A stretch of 64,000 bases of DNA from Diaphorobacter sp. HDW4B (GTDB lineage Bacteria; Pseudomonadota; Gammaproteobacteria; Burkholderiales; Burkholderiaceae_C), in assembly GCF_011305535.1 (NCBI RefSeq), contig NZ_CP049905.1, forward strand, positions 434,001-498,000, in the 5' to 3' direction. A program made the translations under genes and the position numbers. A model generated the notes under the pieces. The model worked only from the letters and a program-made list of their open reading frames with translations. It was not told where the DNA came from and did not search any database. Shown here piece after piece: positions 10,604 through 20,052 of the stretch (within the stretch, counting starts at the first letter, position 1; each line of letters opens with the position of its first letter).

Positions 10604-11827
10604 TCAGCCCTGCGAGGCAGGAATCTCGAACACCTGGCGCAGATAGGCCAAGTACTTTTCGTCATTGCACATGTTCTTGCCCGGCGCGTCGGAGAGCTTG
10701 GCCACCGGCTGACCGTTGCAGCGCGTCATCTTGATCACGATCTGCAGCGGCACATGCTCCGGCGGATCGCCCAGATCATTGGTGAGATTCGTGCCGATGC
10801 CGAAGGCCAGTTGGCAGCGTCCGCTGAAACGGCGATACAGCTCGATCGTGCGCGTGAACGTGAGTGCATCGCTGAAGATCAGCACCTTGGTCAGCGGATC
10901 GACGCGATTGGCCTTGTAGTGCGCAAGCAGCCGCTCGCCCCATGCAAACGGATCGCCGCTGTCGTGCCGGGCGCCGTCAAAGAGCTTGCAGAAATACAGA
11001 TCGAAGTCGCGCAGGAAGGCGCTCATGCCATACACATCCGAAAGCGCAATGCCCAGATCGCCGCGATATTCCTTGGCCCAGCATTCAAAGCCGAACACCT
11101 GGCTGTCGCGCAACCGTGGACCCAGTGCCTGACAGGCCTGCAAATATTCATGCGCCATGGTGCCCAGCGGCTTCAGGCCCAACTTCATCGCGAACAGCAC
11201 ATTGCTCGTGCCCGCCAACTGACCGGGCGCGTAGCTGGAGCCGGGGCGCTTTTCATCGCCGCCCAGCTTGGCGCACAGCACACGCAGCACCTCCTCATGC
11301 CAGGCGCGGCTGAAACGGCGGCGCGTGCCGTAGTCCGCAATCTTGAGCTCTTCGAGTCCTTCGCCCTGCAACTGCGCAATCTTCTGGTCGAGACGGCGGC
11401 GGCCTTCGGCAAAGTTCGGCACCTTCTGCTTGTTGCGAAAGAACACCTCGTTCACGATGGCCAGCACCGGAATCTCGAACAGGATAGTGTGCAGCCACGG
11501 GCCGGTGATCGTGATGTCGATCTCGCCGCTCGGCAGCGCAGTCACCGTGATGTATTTTTCGTTGAGCCGAAAAAGGCCCAGAAAGTCGATGAAGTCGCTC
11601 TTGATGAAACGCAGCGAGCGCAGATAGGCCAGCTCCGCATCCTGAAAATGCAGACTGCACAGCGAGCGGATCTCATCGCGAATCTCGCTCACGAGAGGCG
11701 CGAGCTGCACGCCGGGGTTGCGGCACTTGAACTTGTATTCGACCTGTGCGCCCGGAAAGTGGTGCAACACCACCTGCATCATCGTGAATTTGTAGAGGTC
11801 GGTGTCGAGCAGGCTGGTGATGATCAT
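10604..11827 (-). CDS. pncB: Nicotinate phosphoribosyltransferase
   Basis: A 407-residue enzyme converting nicotinate and PRPP to nicotinate mononucleotide in NAD salvage. It begins [20 protein letters not shown], the canonical PncB N-terminus, and carries [14 protein letters not shown] (with the phosphorylatable-His region), [39 protein letters not shown] and [11 protein letters not shown]. The frame is open much further upstream, but homology begins only at ATG 11827. A stable hairpin sits just upstream in the mRNA leader (separate entry). Confidence 0.95.
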   Translation of the reverse strand: MIITSLLDTDLYKFTMMQVVLHHFPGAQVEYKFKCRNPGVQLAPLVSEIRDEIRSLCSLHFQDAELAYLRSLRFIKSDFIDFLGLFRLNEKYITVTALPSGEIDITITGPWLHTILFEIPVLAIVNEVFFRNKQKVPNFAEGRRRLDQKIAQLQGEGLEELKIADYGTRRRFSRAWHEEVLRVLCAKLGGDEKRPGSSYAPGQLAGTSNVLFAMKLGLKPLGTMAHEYLQACQALGPRLRDSQVFGFECWAKEYRGDLGIALSDVYGMSAFLRDFDLYFCKLFDGARHDSGDPFAWGERLLAHYKANRVDPLTKVLIFSDALTFTRTIELYRRFSGRCQLAFGIGTNLTNDLGDPPEHVPLQIVIKMTRCNGQPVAKLSDAPGKNMCNDEKYLAYLRQVFEIPASQG

Positions 11828-11844
11828 GAGGCTTGAGGGTCTCC

Positions 11845-11870
11845 GAGGCCTCCCCGGCAGGGGAAACCTC
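11845..11870 (-). promoter_or_regulatory. Stem-loop in pncB 5' leader
   Basis: On the minus strand an 11-bp stem (arms GAGGUUUCCCC and GGGGAGGCCUC) closes a UGCC tetraloop, ending 17 bases before the pncB start codon. Two of the pairs are G·U and form only in the minus-strand RNA, which argues for a role in the pncB transcript rather than as a DNA operator. No NAD-related riboswitch consensus is recognisable. Confidence 0.4.
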
Positions 11871-12065
11871 TTCGCGAATCCCATCGACACCTGACAGAGG
11901 CGGCTTGTCGATCGATTCGCGCAGAGCTTCCCTGACCCAGCAAAGCGCATGGTTGTCTCTCTTTGCGAGAGTGCGTTTGCCATTGTGGCACCAACCGCCG
12001 CCCCGCGCAGGCAAACGGGCCGCAAAGCCGCAGCCAGTGCGAGCTTCAGCCTTTGGATTTGGCGA

Positions 12066-12539
12066 TCAGACCCTGAGCGTTTCGAGAACGCTGCGCAGCT
12101 TGTCGGGCAAGGCGCACGGGCGGCGCCTTTCGCGATCGACATAGACGTGCACGAAATGCCCCAGTGCCGCCGTCATGGGCTCGCCTTCGGCAAACAGCCC
12201 GATCTCGTAACGCACGCTCGACGTTCCGAGTTTGGTTACCCGCAAACCCGCTTCAACCGTTTGCGGAAAAGCCAAAGAGGCAAAGTAATTACATTGAGTT
12301 TCAATTACCAACCCAATCGTACTGCCGTCATGAATATCAAGAGCGCCTTGCTCAATCAAATAGCCGTTCACCGCTGTATCGAACCAACTGTAATAGACAA
12401 CATTATTGACATGCCCATATACGTCGTTGTCGGACCAGCGGGTCCCGATGGTGCGAAACACACGGAATTGCGAGCGCTCCAGAGGGGCGGGCCTGACGGC
12501 GGGAGCAGCGGAATGGGAGGATGTATTTGTCTCTGTCAT
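12066..12539 (-). CDS. Acyl-CoA thioesterase, hotdog fold (4HBT/YbgC type)
   Basis: Translation from ATG 12539 gives 157 residues, preceded by a GAAGTGACC ribosome binding region. The frame is open 47 codons further upstream but that part lacks family similarity. The 4-hydroxybenzoyl-CoA thioesterase motif is present as [21 protein letters not shown], including the catalytic Asp ([10 protein letters not shown]). Such enzymes hydrolyse acyl-CoA thioesters in the cytosol. It is divergent from the phasin gene and shares a 241-base regulatory region with it. Confidence 0.85.
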   Translation of the reverse strand: MTETNTSSHSAAPAVRPAPLERSQFRVFRTIGTRWSDNDVYGHVNNVVYYSWFDTAVNGYLIEQGALDIHDGSTIGLVIETQCNYFASLAFPQTVEAGLRVTKLGTSSVRYEIGLFAEGEPMTAALGHFVHVYVDRERRRPCALPDKLRSVLETLRV

Positions 12540-12643
12540 GGTCACTTCATATTGAACGCTTATTTTGCCAAGGCAATCGCGTGAGCTGATGAACTCGCTG
12601 TGTTGTGTGCGACAGATGTTTTTTTGGGTGGTACCTCTAAAAA

Positions 12644-12716
12644 TGTTGCGATGCAACAAAAGCACTTGCAATTTATGCAAAGGCCCCTAAAATTCGATCC
12701 ATGCTGCACTGCAACA
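12644..12716. promoter_or_regulatory. Three palindromic operators upstream of the phasin gene (PhaR-type candidates)
   Basis: Three related palindromes lie here: TGTTGC-GAT-GCAACA (12644–12658, perfect), TTGCA-ATTTA-TGCAA (12666–12680, perfect) and TGCTGC-ACT-GCAACA (12702–12716, one mismatch). All share a TTGC/GCAA core. The middle one covers the -35 hexamer of the phasin promoter and the third lies at the expected transcription start. PHA-responsive repressor PhaR is known to bind TGC/GCA-rich sites at phasin promoters in related bacteria; assignment to PhaR is inference. Confidence 0.6.
12666..12693 (+). promoter_or_regulatory. Sigma-70-type promoter of the phasin gene
   Basis: TTGCAA (12666–12671) and TAAAAT (12688–12693) are separated by 16 bases. 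Transcription would begin near 12700, giving an 80-base leader. The -35 element is embedded in the middle operator palindrome, consistent with repression. Confidence 0.55.
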
Positions 12717-12780
12717 TGACAAGCGAATCAGGTCACGTCAGAGCAGATATCTCATCTCAACCCCTTATTGGAGAATGACC

Positions 12781-13347
12781 ATGTCCCTGACCCCCGAACA
12801 AGTGATCGCCGCTCAAAAAACCAACGTTGAAACTTTCTTCGGCCTGACCAACAAGGCTTTCGAAGGCTTCGAAAAGCTGGTCGAACTGAACGTGACTGCT
12901 TCCCGCGCTGCTCTGGCAGATGTCGCTACGCACACTCAAGCCGTGCTGGCCGCCAAGGACCCACAAGAGCTGCTGGCTCTGCAAGCTGGTCTGCTGCAGC
13001 CCCTGGCTGAAAAGTCGGTTGCTTACAGCCGTCACCTGTACGACATCGCTTCGGGCACTGGCACCGAGTTCACCAAGGCTGTCGAAACCCAAGCCGTCGA
13101 AGCACAACGCAGCTTCAACACGCTGGTCGACACTGCTGCCAAGAACGCACCTGCCGGTTCCGAAACTTCCGTCGCCGTGTTCAAGAGCGCCGTGAGCGCC
13201 GCCAACAACGCTTTTGAATCCGTTCAAAAGGCTGTGAAGCAAGCCAGCGACGTGGCTGAAGCCAACTTCAACGCAGTGGCCAACTCGGCTACCAACGCTG
13301 CCAAGACCGCTACTGCCACAGCTACCGCTGCTGCTCGCAAGCGTTAA
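12781..13347 (+). CDS. Phasin family protein (PHA granule-associated)
   Basis: A 188-residue, Ala-rich, all-helical protein starting [20 protein letters not shown], typical of the phasin_2 family, ending in a basic Ala/Thr-rich tail ([12 protein letters not shown]). GGAG at 12770–12773 is correctly spaced for ATG 12781 and too close to ATG 12775. Phasins coat polyhydroxyalkanoate granules and control their size and number. Codon use is strongly biased, in keeping with high expression. A rho-independent terminator follows at 13489. Confidence 0.93.
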   Translation: MSLTPEQVIAAQKTNVETFFGLTNKAFEGFEKLVELNVTASRAALADVATHTQAVLAAKDPQELLALQAGLLQPLAEKSVAYSRHLYDIASGTGTEFTKAVETQAVEAQRSFNTLVDTAAKNAPAGSETSVAVFKSAVSAANNAFESVQKAVKQASDVAEANFNAVANSATNAAKTATATATAAARKR

Positions 13348-13488
13348 TTAATGACAACGGGAATTGATAGACAAAGGGTTAACCCCTACAATTTCCGTAT
13401 CGATTCAAAACGCTTCACACGAAACGATTTGAATCCACCAGTTGTCTCCTTGGATCCTCTTGAAACCCGGTTTCTAGGATCCCTTAAT

Positions 13489-13518
13489 AGCCCAGTCCTT
13501 ACCGACTGGGCTTTTTTT
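13489..13518 (+). terminator. Rho-independent terminator after the phasin gene
   Basis: A 9-bp stem AGCCCAGTC / GACTGGGCT with a six-base loop is followed by a run of T. The 140 bases between the phasin stop and this hairpin contain no credible gene. Confidence 0.9.
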
Positions 13519-13633
13519 CGTCCGTACAACGACAGCCGCCGCTACCCTCCCCACCCGGAATGGGTGGCACCACCACTCTTTTCCGAAACAGTCATCCCAT
13601 AGACACTAGGATCCTGATCGCATGCCGCATAAT

Positions 13634-13653
13634 TGACGTTTACGTAAACGTCA
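13634..13653. promoter_or_regulatory. Perfect 20-bp palindromic operator (LiuR-like candidate)
   Basis: TGACGTTTACGTAAACGTCA is a perfect 20-bp palindrome, 28 bases upstream of the TTG start of the dehydrogenase gene. Sites of the TTTACGTAAA type are recalled for LiuR, the MerR-family regulator of branched-chain amino acid degradation in proteobacteria. That fits a 3-hydroxyacyl-CoA dehydrogenase target but is inference; no regulator gene is adjacent. Confidence 0.55.
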
Positions 13654-13681
13654 TCAACCAACAAACCCTCAGGAGACCATC

Positions 13682-14440
13682 TTGGACATCAAAGGCAAAG
13701 TATTCATCGTGACCGGCGGCGCATCGGGCCTCGGCGAAGGCACCGCCCGCGCACTGGCGAGTCGTGGCGCTCATGTCGTCATCGCCGACATGCAGGTCGA
13801 AAAAGGCGAAGCGGTCGCCAAGGAAATCAACGGCAGCTTCGTCAAGTGCGATGTGACCAGCGAAGCTGACGGCCAGGCCGTCGTCGCCAAGGCCGTTTCC
13901 GCAGGCAAGCTGATGGGCCTGGTGAACTGCGCCGGCATTGCTCCCGCAGAAAAGACCGTCGGCAAGAACGGCGCGCATTCGCTGACTTTGTTCAGCAAAG
14001 TCGTGCAAGTCAACTTGATCGGCAGCTTCAACATGATCCGCCTGGCCGCCGAAGCCATGACCAAGAACGATCCCGAATCCACCGGCGAACGCGGCGTGAT
14101 GATCTCGACCGCCAGCGTCGCAGCCTACGACGGCCAGATCGGCCAGGCCGCCTACGCCGCCTCCAAGGGCGGCATCGTCGGCATGACCCTGCCCATCGCC
14201 CGTGACCTGGCGCGCAACGGCATCCGCAACATGACCATCGCCCCCGGCATCTTCGGCACCCCGATGCTGTTCGGCATGCCCAAGGAAGTCCAGGACGCTC
14301 TCGCAGCAGGCGTCCCCTTCCCCAGCCGTCTCGGCACACCGGAAGACTACGCGAAGCTGGCCTGCCATATCTTCGAAAACGACATGCTCAACGGCGAAGT
14401 CATTCGTCTGGATGGTGCGATCCGTCTGGCTCCAAAGTAA
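13682..14440 (+). CDS. SDR 3-hydroxyacyl-CoA dehydrogenase (HSD10-like)
   Basis: A 252-residue short-chain dehydrogenase. [10 protein letters not shown] near residues 11–20 binds NAD(H), NCAGIAP follows, and the catalytic Ser-Tyr-Lys are in [21 protein letters not shown]. The overall pattern ([45 protein letters not shown]) matches type-10 17-beta-HSD/3-hydroxy-2-methylbutyryl-CoA dehydrogenases of isoleucine and fatty-acid oxidation. Start is TTG 13682, supported by AGGAG about eight bases upstream. A perfect palindrome upstream suggests regulation by a catabolic repressor. Confidence 0.88.
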   Translation: MDIKGKVFIVTGGASGLGEGTARALASRGAHVVIADMQVEKGEAVAKEINGSFVKCDVTSEADGQAVVAKAVSAGKLMGLVNCAGIAPAEKTVGKNGAHSLTLFSKVVQVNLIGSFNMIRLAAEAMTKNDPESTGERGVMISTASVAAYDGQIGQAAYAASKGGIVGMTLPIARDLARNGIRNMTIAPGIFGTPMLFGMPKEVQDALAAGVPFPSRLGTPEDYAKLACHIFENDMLNGEVIRLDGAIRLAPK

Positions 14441-14463
14441 GCAAGACAAAATAGCGCAAAAAC

Positions 14464-14490
14464 AAAGGGCCTCACGGCCCTTTTCTTTTT
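14464..14490 (+). terminator. Rho-independent terminator after the SDR gene
   Basis: Stem AAAGGGCC / GGCCCTTT with loop TCAC, followed by TTCTTTTTT. Confidence 0.9.
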
Positions 14491-14550
14491 TGCACCCGAT
14501 CCAGACAGCAGAACAATGAAGCCCAACGGATGCTTGATCAAACACCCCAA

Positions 14551-14644
14551 CGGCAAGACAGCCCCTCAGGCTAGGCGTCTCGTCCGCAGACAGTACTCTC
14601 GTACGGCAAGGACGAGCAACAACGCATGAGGGGCTGTATTGCCG
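14551..14644. repeat. Nested inverted-repeat element, possible structured RNA or intergenic repeat
   Basis: The outer arms (CGGCAA-G-ACAGCCCCTCA at 14551–14568, TGAGGGGCTGT-A-TTGCCG at 14627–14644) form 17 bp with one mismatch. Inside are CTCGTCC (14579–14585) pairing with GGACGAG (14610–14616) and a GTAC/GTAC mini-stem (14593–14604). No open reading frame of note crosses it. It lies between the convergent terminators of the SDR gene and the tRNA array. The function is unknown. Confidence 0.65.
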
Positions 14645-14692
14645 CCCCAAAACGATTAGCCAATCGAGGCCAAAGGCCTCGGAAAAACAAAA

Positions 14693-14733
14693 AAGCAAAA
14701 AAAAGCGATGCAAGCCTAAACTTGCATCGCTTT
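14693..14733 (-). terminator. Rho-independent terminator of the tRNA array
   Basis: A 13-bp perfect stem (AAAGCGATGCAAG / CTTGCATCGCTTT, loop of six) is followed on the minus strand by a long T-rich run. It lies six bases past the last tRNA, so it ends the tRNA transcript. Confidence 0.92.
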
Positions 14734-14738
14734 CGATT

Positions 14739-14815
14739 TGGCGGAGTGGACGGGACTCGAACCCGCGACCCCCGGCGTGACAGGCCGGTATTCTAACCAA
14801 CTGAACTACCACTCC
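14739..14815 (-). tRNA. tRNA-Asp(GTC), copy 3 of the array
   Basis: A 77-base cloverleaf including encoded CCA. Acceptor GGAGTGG/CCACTCC, anticodon loop CTGTCAC with GTC, T loop GGGTTCGAGTCCC. Identical to the other two Asp copies in this array. Confidence 0.97.
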
Positions 14816-14862
14816 TGGTAGAAGACGTTGCGAGTTCTGACGAACTCCAAGTGCCTCAAACT

Positions 14863-14938
14863 TGGCGACCCTACGGGGATTCGAACCCCGGTACTCACCG
14901 TGAAAGGGTGATGTCCTAGGCCTCTAGACGATAGGGTC
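14863..14938 (-). tRNA. tRNA-Glu(TTC), copy 3 of the array
   Basis: A 76-base tRNA with encoded CCA. Acceptor GACCCTA/TAGGGTC, anticodon TTC in CCTTTCACGG, T arm GGGGTTCGAATCCCC. Confidence 0.97.
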
Positions 14939-14954
14939 ATAACCTAGAAAAAAT

Positions 14955-15030
<76 letters not shown>

Positions 15031-15123
15031 GTAGAAATTGACTCCCACTTGTGGCTGGTGCTCACAAATAGAAAACGGGCCACCTGGTTGGGACGACCCG
15101 TTACTGGTCAACTTCAAAATATC

Positions 15124-15200
15124 TGGCGGAGTGGACGGGACTCGAACCCGCGACCCCCGGCGTGACAGGCCGGTATTCTAACCAACTGAACTACCACTCC
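15124..15200 (-). tRNA. tRNA-Asp(GTC), copy 2 of the array
   Basis: Same 77-base sequence as the other Asp copies, anticodon GTC, CCA encoded. Confidence 0.97.
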
Positions 15201-15248
15201 TGGCAGGAAGCTTTGCTAGCTATTATATAGCATCAAGTGCTTCAAACT

Positions 15249-15324
15249 TGGCGACCCTACGGGGATTCGAACCCCGGTACTCACCGTGAAAGGGTGATGT
15301 CCTAGGCCTCTAGACGATAGGGTC
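15249..15324 (-). tRNA. tRNA-Glu(TTC), copy 2 of the array
   Basis: Same 76-base sequence as the other Glu copies, anticodon TTC. Here it follows Asp copy 1 directly, with no Ala gene between. Confidence 0.97.
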
Positions 15325-15350
15325 AAAACCTTGGAACTAACCGAAAACTA

Positions 15351-15427
15351 TGGCGGAGTGGACGGGACTCGAACCCGCGACCCCCGGCGTGACAGGCCGG
15401 TATTCTAACCAACTGAACTACCACTCC
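15351..15427 (-). tRNA. tRNA-Asp(GTC), copy 1 of the array
   Basis: 77-base Asp tRNA with encoded CCA. The 47-base spacer to Glu copy 1 is similar to the equivalent spacer at 14816–14862, showing a segmental duplication. Confidence 0.97.
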
Positions 15428-15474
15428 TGGTAGAAAGCGTTGTCGATTCTTACGAATCTCAAGTGCTTCAAACT

Positions 15475-15550
15475 TGGCGACCCTACGGGGATTCGAACCC
15501 CGGTACTCACCGTGAAAGGGTGATGTCCTAGGCCTCTAGACGATAGGGTC
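15475..15550 (-). tRNA. tRNA-Glu(TTC), copy 1 of the array
   Basis: 76-base Glu tRNA with encoded CCA, second in transcription order, downstream of gltX, whose product charges it. Confidence 0.97.
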
Positions 15551-15566
15551 ATAACCTAGAAAAAAT

Positions 15567-15642
<76 letters not shown>

Positions 15643-15702
15643 AAATTTCCCTGCTGATCACGTCGTTTACTTGTGTAACCGTCGTCATCTGCTGAGCTTT
15701 GA

Positions 15703-15732
15703 ATTATATACAGGTTTTTAGGCGCTTTTCAA
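15703..15732 (-). promoter_or_regulatory. Promoter of the tRNA array
   Basis: On the minus strand TTGAAA (15727–15732) and TATAAT (15703–15708) are 18 bases apart. The -35 lies inside the 3' end of gltX. The perfect -10 fits a strong stable-RNA promoter, though no GC-rich discriminator follows. Confidence 0.65.
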
Positions 15733-17127
15733 ATTCTTCAAAACTTTTTCACGCCCCAGTAACTCAAGGACCGCATCCACCGATGGTGTGTGCGCTGTAC
15801 CCAGCACCAGCACCCGGACCGGCATCGCCAGCGCGGGCATCTTCACGCCCTGCTCTTTGAGCAACTGCTTGATGGCAGCGCCGATGGCTTCCTTGTTCCA
15901 CTCGACCTGTTCGACAACCGCTGCGAATGCAGCGAGCAAAGGTTTGGCAGCATCGGTGACATGCTTGGCATAGTCTTCCGCGTTGCGCTCGATGCTGTCG
16001 ACATAGAAGAGTTTAGCCCAGTTGGCGAGGTCCACCAGCGTTTCGCAGCGATCTTTGAACAGGCCGACGATGCGCACGAAACGGTCATCCGCATCGATCA
16101 GTTGCTCGGTCACGCCTGCCTTGATCAGGAAGGGCTTGGTCATCGCAGCCAGTTCGCTGTCGTCCATGACCTTCAGGTGCTGGGCATTCACCCAGCGCAG
16201 CTTGGCTTCGTCGAACTGACCGGCGCTGCGACCCAGGTGATCCAGATTGAACCACTCGAGGAACTGCGAACGCGAGAAGATTTCGTCGTCGCCGTGGCTC
16301 CAGCCCAGACGCGCCAGATAGTTCACCATCGCATCGGGCAGATAGCCTTCGTCGCGGTATTGCGTGACGGCCTTGGCACCGTTGCGCTTGCTCATCTTCT
16401 CGCCCAGCTCGTTGAGCACGGTCGGCAAGTGGGCAAACACCGGCACCTTGGCACCCAGCGCTTCGAAGATGTGGATCTGGCGCGGTGTGTTGTTGACGTG
16501 ATCATCGCCACGAATGACGTGGGTGATGTCCATGTCCATGTCGTCCACGCACACGCAGAAGTTGTATGTGGGCGTGCCGTCGGGACGTGCGATCACCAGA
16601 TCATCCAGCTCGGAGTTCTGGAATTCGATGTGACCCTTGCACTTGTCGTCCCAGCCGACCACGCCGGTCAGCGGAGTCTTGAAGCGCAGCACAGGCTTCA
16701 CGCCTTCGGGGATGGCAGGCAGCACCTTGCCGGGTTCGGGACGCCATGTACCGTCGTAGCGTGGCTTTTCCTTGGCGGCCATCTGCTTTTCGCGCAGAGC
16801 ATCCAGTTCTTCCATGCTCATATAGCAAGGATAGACCGCGCCCTTGGCGATCAGGCCAGCGAGCACTTCCTTGTAGCGGTCCATGCGCTGCATCTGGTAG
16901 AACGGACCTTCGTCATGGTCGAGCTGCAGCCATTCCATGCCTTCGATGATCACATCGACGGATGCCTGCGTGGAACGCTCCACGTCGGTGTCTTCGATGC
17001 GCAGAATGAAGTCACCCTTGTTGGCACGCGCAAAAGCCCATGGGTACAGGGCCGAGCGGATGTTGCCAAGGTGGATGAAGCCCGTGGGTGACGGGGCAAA
17101 ACGGGTGCGTACTTTTTCTTGTGTCAT
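15718..17127 (-). CDS. gltX: Glutamyl-tRNA synthetase
   Basis: A 469-residue class I aminoacyl-tRNA synthetase charging tRNA-Glu. The HIGH-type motif is [19 protein letters not shown] near the N-terminus and the KMSKS motif appears as [12 protein letters not shown] near residue 250. The helical anticodon-binding domain follows. Length matches the bacterial discriminating form. Its ATG overlaps the TGA of metZ (ATGA, 17124–17127), implying translational coupling, and three tRNA-Glu genes lie just downstream. Confidence 0.97.
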   Translation of the reverse strand: MTQEKVRTRFAPSPTGFIHLGNIRSALYPWAFARANKGDFILRIEDTDVERSTQASVDVIIEGMEWLQLDHDEGPFYQMQRMDRYKEVLAGLIAKGAVYPCYMSMEELDALREKQMAAKEKPRYDGTWRPEPGKVLPAIPEGVKPVLRFKTPLTGVVGWDDKCKGHIEFQNSELDDLVIARPDGTPTYNFCVCVDDMDMDITHVIRGDDHVNNTPRQIHIFEALGAKVPVFAHLPTVLNELGEKMSKRNGAKAVTQYRDEGYLPDAMVNYLARLGWSHGDDEIFSRSQFLEWFNLDHLGRSAGQFDEAKLRWVNAQHLKVMDDSELAAMTKPFLIKAGVTEQLIDADDRFVRIVGLFKDRCETLVDLANWAKLFYVDSIERNAEDYAKHVTDAAKPLLAAFAAVVEQVEWNKEAIGAAIKQLLKEQGVKMPALAMPVRVLVLGTAHTPSVDAVLELLGREKVLKNLKSA

Positions 17128-18338
17128 TTCAATGTATCCAAACCGCGTGAGAGGTCGGCCTTGATATCGTCAAGGTATTCCAAGCCCACGGAAACGCGAA
17201 TGAGGCCCTGCCCCACGCCGGCAGCCTGACGCTGCTCTTCGGTCAGCCGACCATGCGAGGTGCTGGCAGGATGGGTGATGGTGGTCTTCACGTCGCCCAG
17301 ATTGGCGGTGATGCTGCACACGCGGGTGCTGTCCACGACGTGGAAGGCGTTGGCGCGCAGCTCGTCGGCACCGTTGCCGATCACATCGAACGCGATCACC
17401 GCTCCGCCCAAGCCGCTTTGCTGGCGCATGGCGAGGTCGTGCTGCGGATGGCTTTGGAGACCGGGGTAGTACACGCGGGCCACCTTGGGATGTGCTTCCA
17501 GCCAGGTCGCCAATTCAAGTGCCGCGGCGCTTTCCGCCTTCACGCGGATCGACAGGGTTTCGAGGCCCTTGAGCATCACCCACGCATTGAACGGTGCCAT
17601 GTTCAGACCACCACTGCGCAGGAAGGTGCCCATGACCTTGTCGACCAGCGCGATGCTGCCGCAGACGGCTCCGCCCATGGTGCGGCCCTGTCCATCCAGG
17701 AACTTGGTGCCCGAGTGCACGACCAGATCCGCGCCGAACTTGGCGGGCTGCTGCAGCACGGGCGAGGCAAAGCTGTTGTCGACCGCGAGCAGCGCGCCGT
17801 TGGCGTGCGCCAGTTCGGCCAGTGCGGCGATGTCGCACAAATCGGTCAGCGGGTTGGTGGGCGTCTCGGCGAACAGCATCTTGGTGTTCGGACGAATGGC
17901 GTCCTTCCAGGCCTGCACATCGGTCTGCGAGACAAACGTGGTTTCCACGCCGAAGCGCGCCATCTCGGTGCCCAGCAGCTTGATGGTCGAGCCGAACATG
18001 GATTGCGAGCAGATCACGTGATCGTCCGTCTTCAGTGCCGTCAGCGCGACCAGCAAAATCGCCGACATGCCGGTGCTGGTGGCCACGGAACATTCCGTGC
18101 CTTCCATGGCCGCGAGGCGTTTCTCGAAGCTGGTGACTGTGGGGTTGCTGGTGCGGCTGTAGGTGTAGCCGTCTTCCTGCGCAGCAAAGCGGCGCGCGGC
18201 CGTTTCGGCGTCTGGCTGCACGAAGCTGCTAGTCAGGTACAGCGCTTCACTGTGTTCACCCCACTGGCTGCGATCGATCGCTTCGCGCACGGCGAGCGTA
18301 TCCGGATGCAGGCCTTGCGGCAATGTTCTGTCGGTCAC
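17124..18338 (-). CDS. metZ: O-succinylhomoserine sulfhydrylase
   Basis: A 404-residue PLP enzyme of the Cys/Met metabolism family, making homocysteine from O-succinylhomoserine and sulfide. Visible landmarks are [19 protein letters not shown], the active-site [11 protein letters not shown], and the PLP lysine in [14 protein letters not shown]. The chosen start is GTG 18338 ([19 protein letters not shown]), preceded by AAGGA; an upstream TTG at 18371 has less support. The purF–metZ order is typical of Burkholderiales. Family members using O-acetylhomoserine are hard to separate by sequence. Confidence 0.92.
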   Translation of the reverse strand: MTDRTLPQGLHPDTLAVREAIDRSQWGEHSEALYLTSSFVQPDAETAARRFAAQEDGYTYSRTSNPTVTSFEKRLAAMEGTECSVATSTGMSAILLVALTALKTDDHVICSQSMFGSTIKLLGTEMARFGVETTFVSQTDVQAWKDAIRPNTKMLFAETPTNPLTDLCDIAALAELAHANGALLAVDNSFASPVLQQPAKFGADLVVHSGTKFLDGQGRTMGGAVCGSIALVDKVMGTFLRSGGLNMAPFNAWVMLKGLETLSIRVKAESAAALELATWLEAHPKVARVYYPGLQSHPQHDLAMRQQSGLGGAVIAFDVIGNGADELRANAFHVVDSTRVCSITANLGDVKTTITHPASTSHGRLTEEQRQAAGVGQGLIRVSVGLEYLDDIKADLSRGLDTLK

Positions 18339-18475
18339 GATAAATCCTTGCTTGTTTCTCAGGACCGCCAATGCCCGTCATTGACGGCAGCGCACCCGAG
18401 GGAGAAGTGGATGCGCTTGAAATTTCCAACGGGCGGCGAGGTTGCGGCCGCCCGGTTGAATGGACAACGAAAGAA

Positions 18476-19957
18476 TCAGGCGAGCGTCGCGTCTTCGTCG
18501 TCTTCCTGCTTCTCGTTGCGGCCCGCGTTGATCGCGCTGATGTCGCCTTCGGAGATGTCCCCGGTGATGTACTCGCCATCGAAGCACGATGCTTCGAAGC
18601 CCTGCACCTTCGGGTTGATCTTGCCGACAGCCAACTTCATCGCATCGACGTCCTGATAGATCAGCGCATCGGCACCGATGACCTGGCGGATCTCTTCGAC
18701 CGTGCGGTCGTGCGCCACGAGTTCGGTCTTGGTCGGCATGTCGATGCCGTAGACGTTGGGGTAACGCACTGGAGGCGCTGCGGAGGCCAAATACACCTTG
18801 GTGGCACCCGCGTCGCGAGCCATCTGCACGATTTCCTTGGAGGTCGTGCCGCGCACGATGGAGTCATCCACCAACAGCACGCGGCGGCCCTTGAACTCGC
18901 TGCTGATCGCGTTGAGCTTCTGGCGCACGGACTTCTTGCGTGTGGACTGGCCCGGCATGATGAAGGTGCGACCCACGTAGCGATTCTTCACGAAGCCTTC
19001 GCGGTAGGGAATGCCCAGCAGTTGCGCGAGTTGCATGGCGCTTGGACGGCTGGATTCCGGAATCGGGATGATCGCATCGATTTCGCTGGGCGGCACGGTG
19101 GAGATCACGCGCTTGGCCAGTGTCTCGCCCATGTTCAGACGCGCCTGATAGACGGAGATGCCATCCATCACCGAATCGGGACGTGCGAGATACACATACT
19201 CGAACACGCAAGGATGCAGCATGGTCGATTCGGCACATTGCTGCGCTTCGATGCGACCGTCGTCGTGCACGAACACGGCTTCACCCGGCGCGATATCGCG
19301 TTCGAGCTGGTGCAGCGTTCCTTCCAGAGCGACCGATTCGCTGGCGAACATCACGGTGCCATCGGCGCTCTTGCCCATGCACAGCGGACGAATGCCGAAC
19401 GGATCGCGGAAAGCCAGCAGGCCGTATCCGGCGATCAGCGCGATCACGGAATACGAACCCTTCAGGCGCTTGTGCACGGCGCGCACGGCCTTGAACACGT
19501 CTTCGCTCTTGAGCGGCGCGCCATCGGTTGCGCGATCGAGCTCATGCGCGAGCACGTTCAGCAGCACTTCCGAGTCGCTTTCCGTATTGGTGTGGCGATG
19601 ATCGGTGCTGGCCAGCTCTTCACGCAGTTGCTTGGCGTTGGTGAGGTTGCCGTTGTGCACCATGACGATGCCGAACGGTGCGTTCACGTAGAACGGCTGG
19701 GCCTCTTCTTCGCTCGATGCATTGCCGGCGGTGGGATAACGCGCCTGGCCCAGACCGACCGAGCCCGGCAGTCCGCGCATGTTGCGGGTACGGAAAACGT
19801 CACGCACCATGCCCTTTGCCTTGTGCATGAAGAACTTGCGTCCGTCCTTCGTGACAATGCCTGCAGCGTCTTGCCCGCGATGCTGCAGCAGCAGCAACGC
19901 ATCATAAATCAGCTGATTGACAGGGGTCGTGCTGACCACACCGACGATTCCACACAT
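18476..19957 (-). CDS. purF: Amidophosphoribosyltransferase
   Basis: A 493-residue enzyme for the first step of purine synthesis (PRPP + glutamine to 5-phosphoribosylamine). It starts MCGIVGVVS, so Cys2 becomes the N-terminal nucleophile after Met removal. That fixes the start at 19957 although the frame extends upstream. Glutaminase features HRGQDAAGI and HNGNLTNA are followed by the phosphoribosyltransferase signature RRVLLVDDSIVRGTTSKEIV. There is no propeptide. It follows cvpA, as in E. coli. Confidence 0.97.
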   Translation of the reverse strand: MCGIVGVVSTTPVNQLIYDALLLLQHRGQDAAGIVTKDGRKFFMHKAKGMVRDVFRTRNMRGLPGSVGLGQARYPTAGNASSEEEAQPFYVNAPFGIVMVHNGNLTNAKQLREELASTDHRHTNTESDSEVLLNVLAHELDRATDGAPLKSEDVFKAVRAVHKRLKGSYSVIALIAGYGLLAFRDPFGIRPLCMGKSADGTVMFASESVALEGTLHQLERDIAPGEAVFVHDDGRIEAQQCAESTMLHPCVFEYVYLARPDSVMDGISVYQARLNMGETLAKRVISTVPPSEIDAIIPIPESSRPSAMQLAQLLGIPYREGFVKNRYVGRTFIMPGQSTRKKSVRQKLNAISSEFKGRRVLLVDDSIVRGTTSKEIVQMARDAGATKVYLASAAPPVRYPNVYGIDMPTKTELVAHDRTVEEIRQVIGADALIYQDVDAMKLAVGKINPKVQGFEASCFDGEYITGDISEGDISAINAGRNEKQEDDEDATLA

Positions 19958-20052
19958 ATTCGGTTTCCATTCTCTGGCGGGGGATATCCGCCGAACACTC
20001 ACAAAAATTCAAAAAGAACTTGCGGGACCGCAATTGTCGCCGCTATTTCGCG

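Noticed and set aside
13351-13602. 83-codon open frame after the phasin gene
   Set aside because: It runs through the phasin terminator hairpin and has no ribosome binding site or similarity.
13640-14812. 390-codon minus-strand frame beginning in tRNA-Asp
   Set aside because: Its first codons translate the tRNA and the rest is antisense to the SDR gene.
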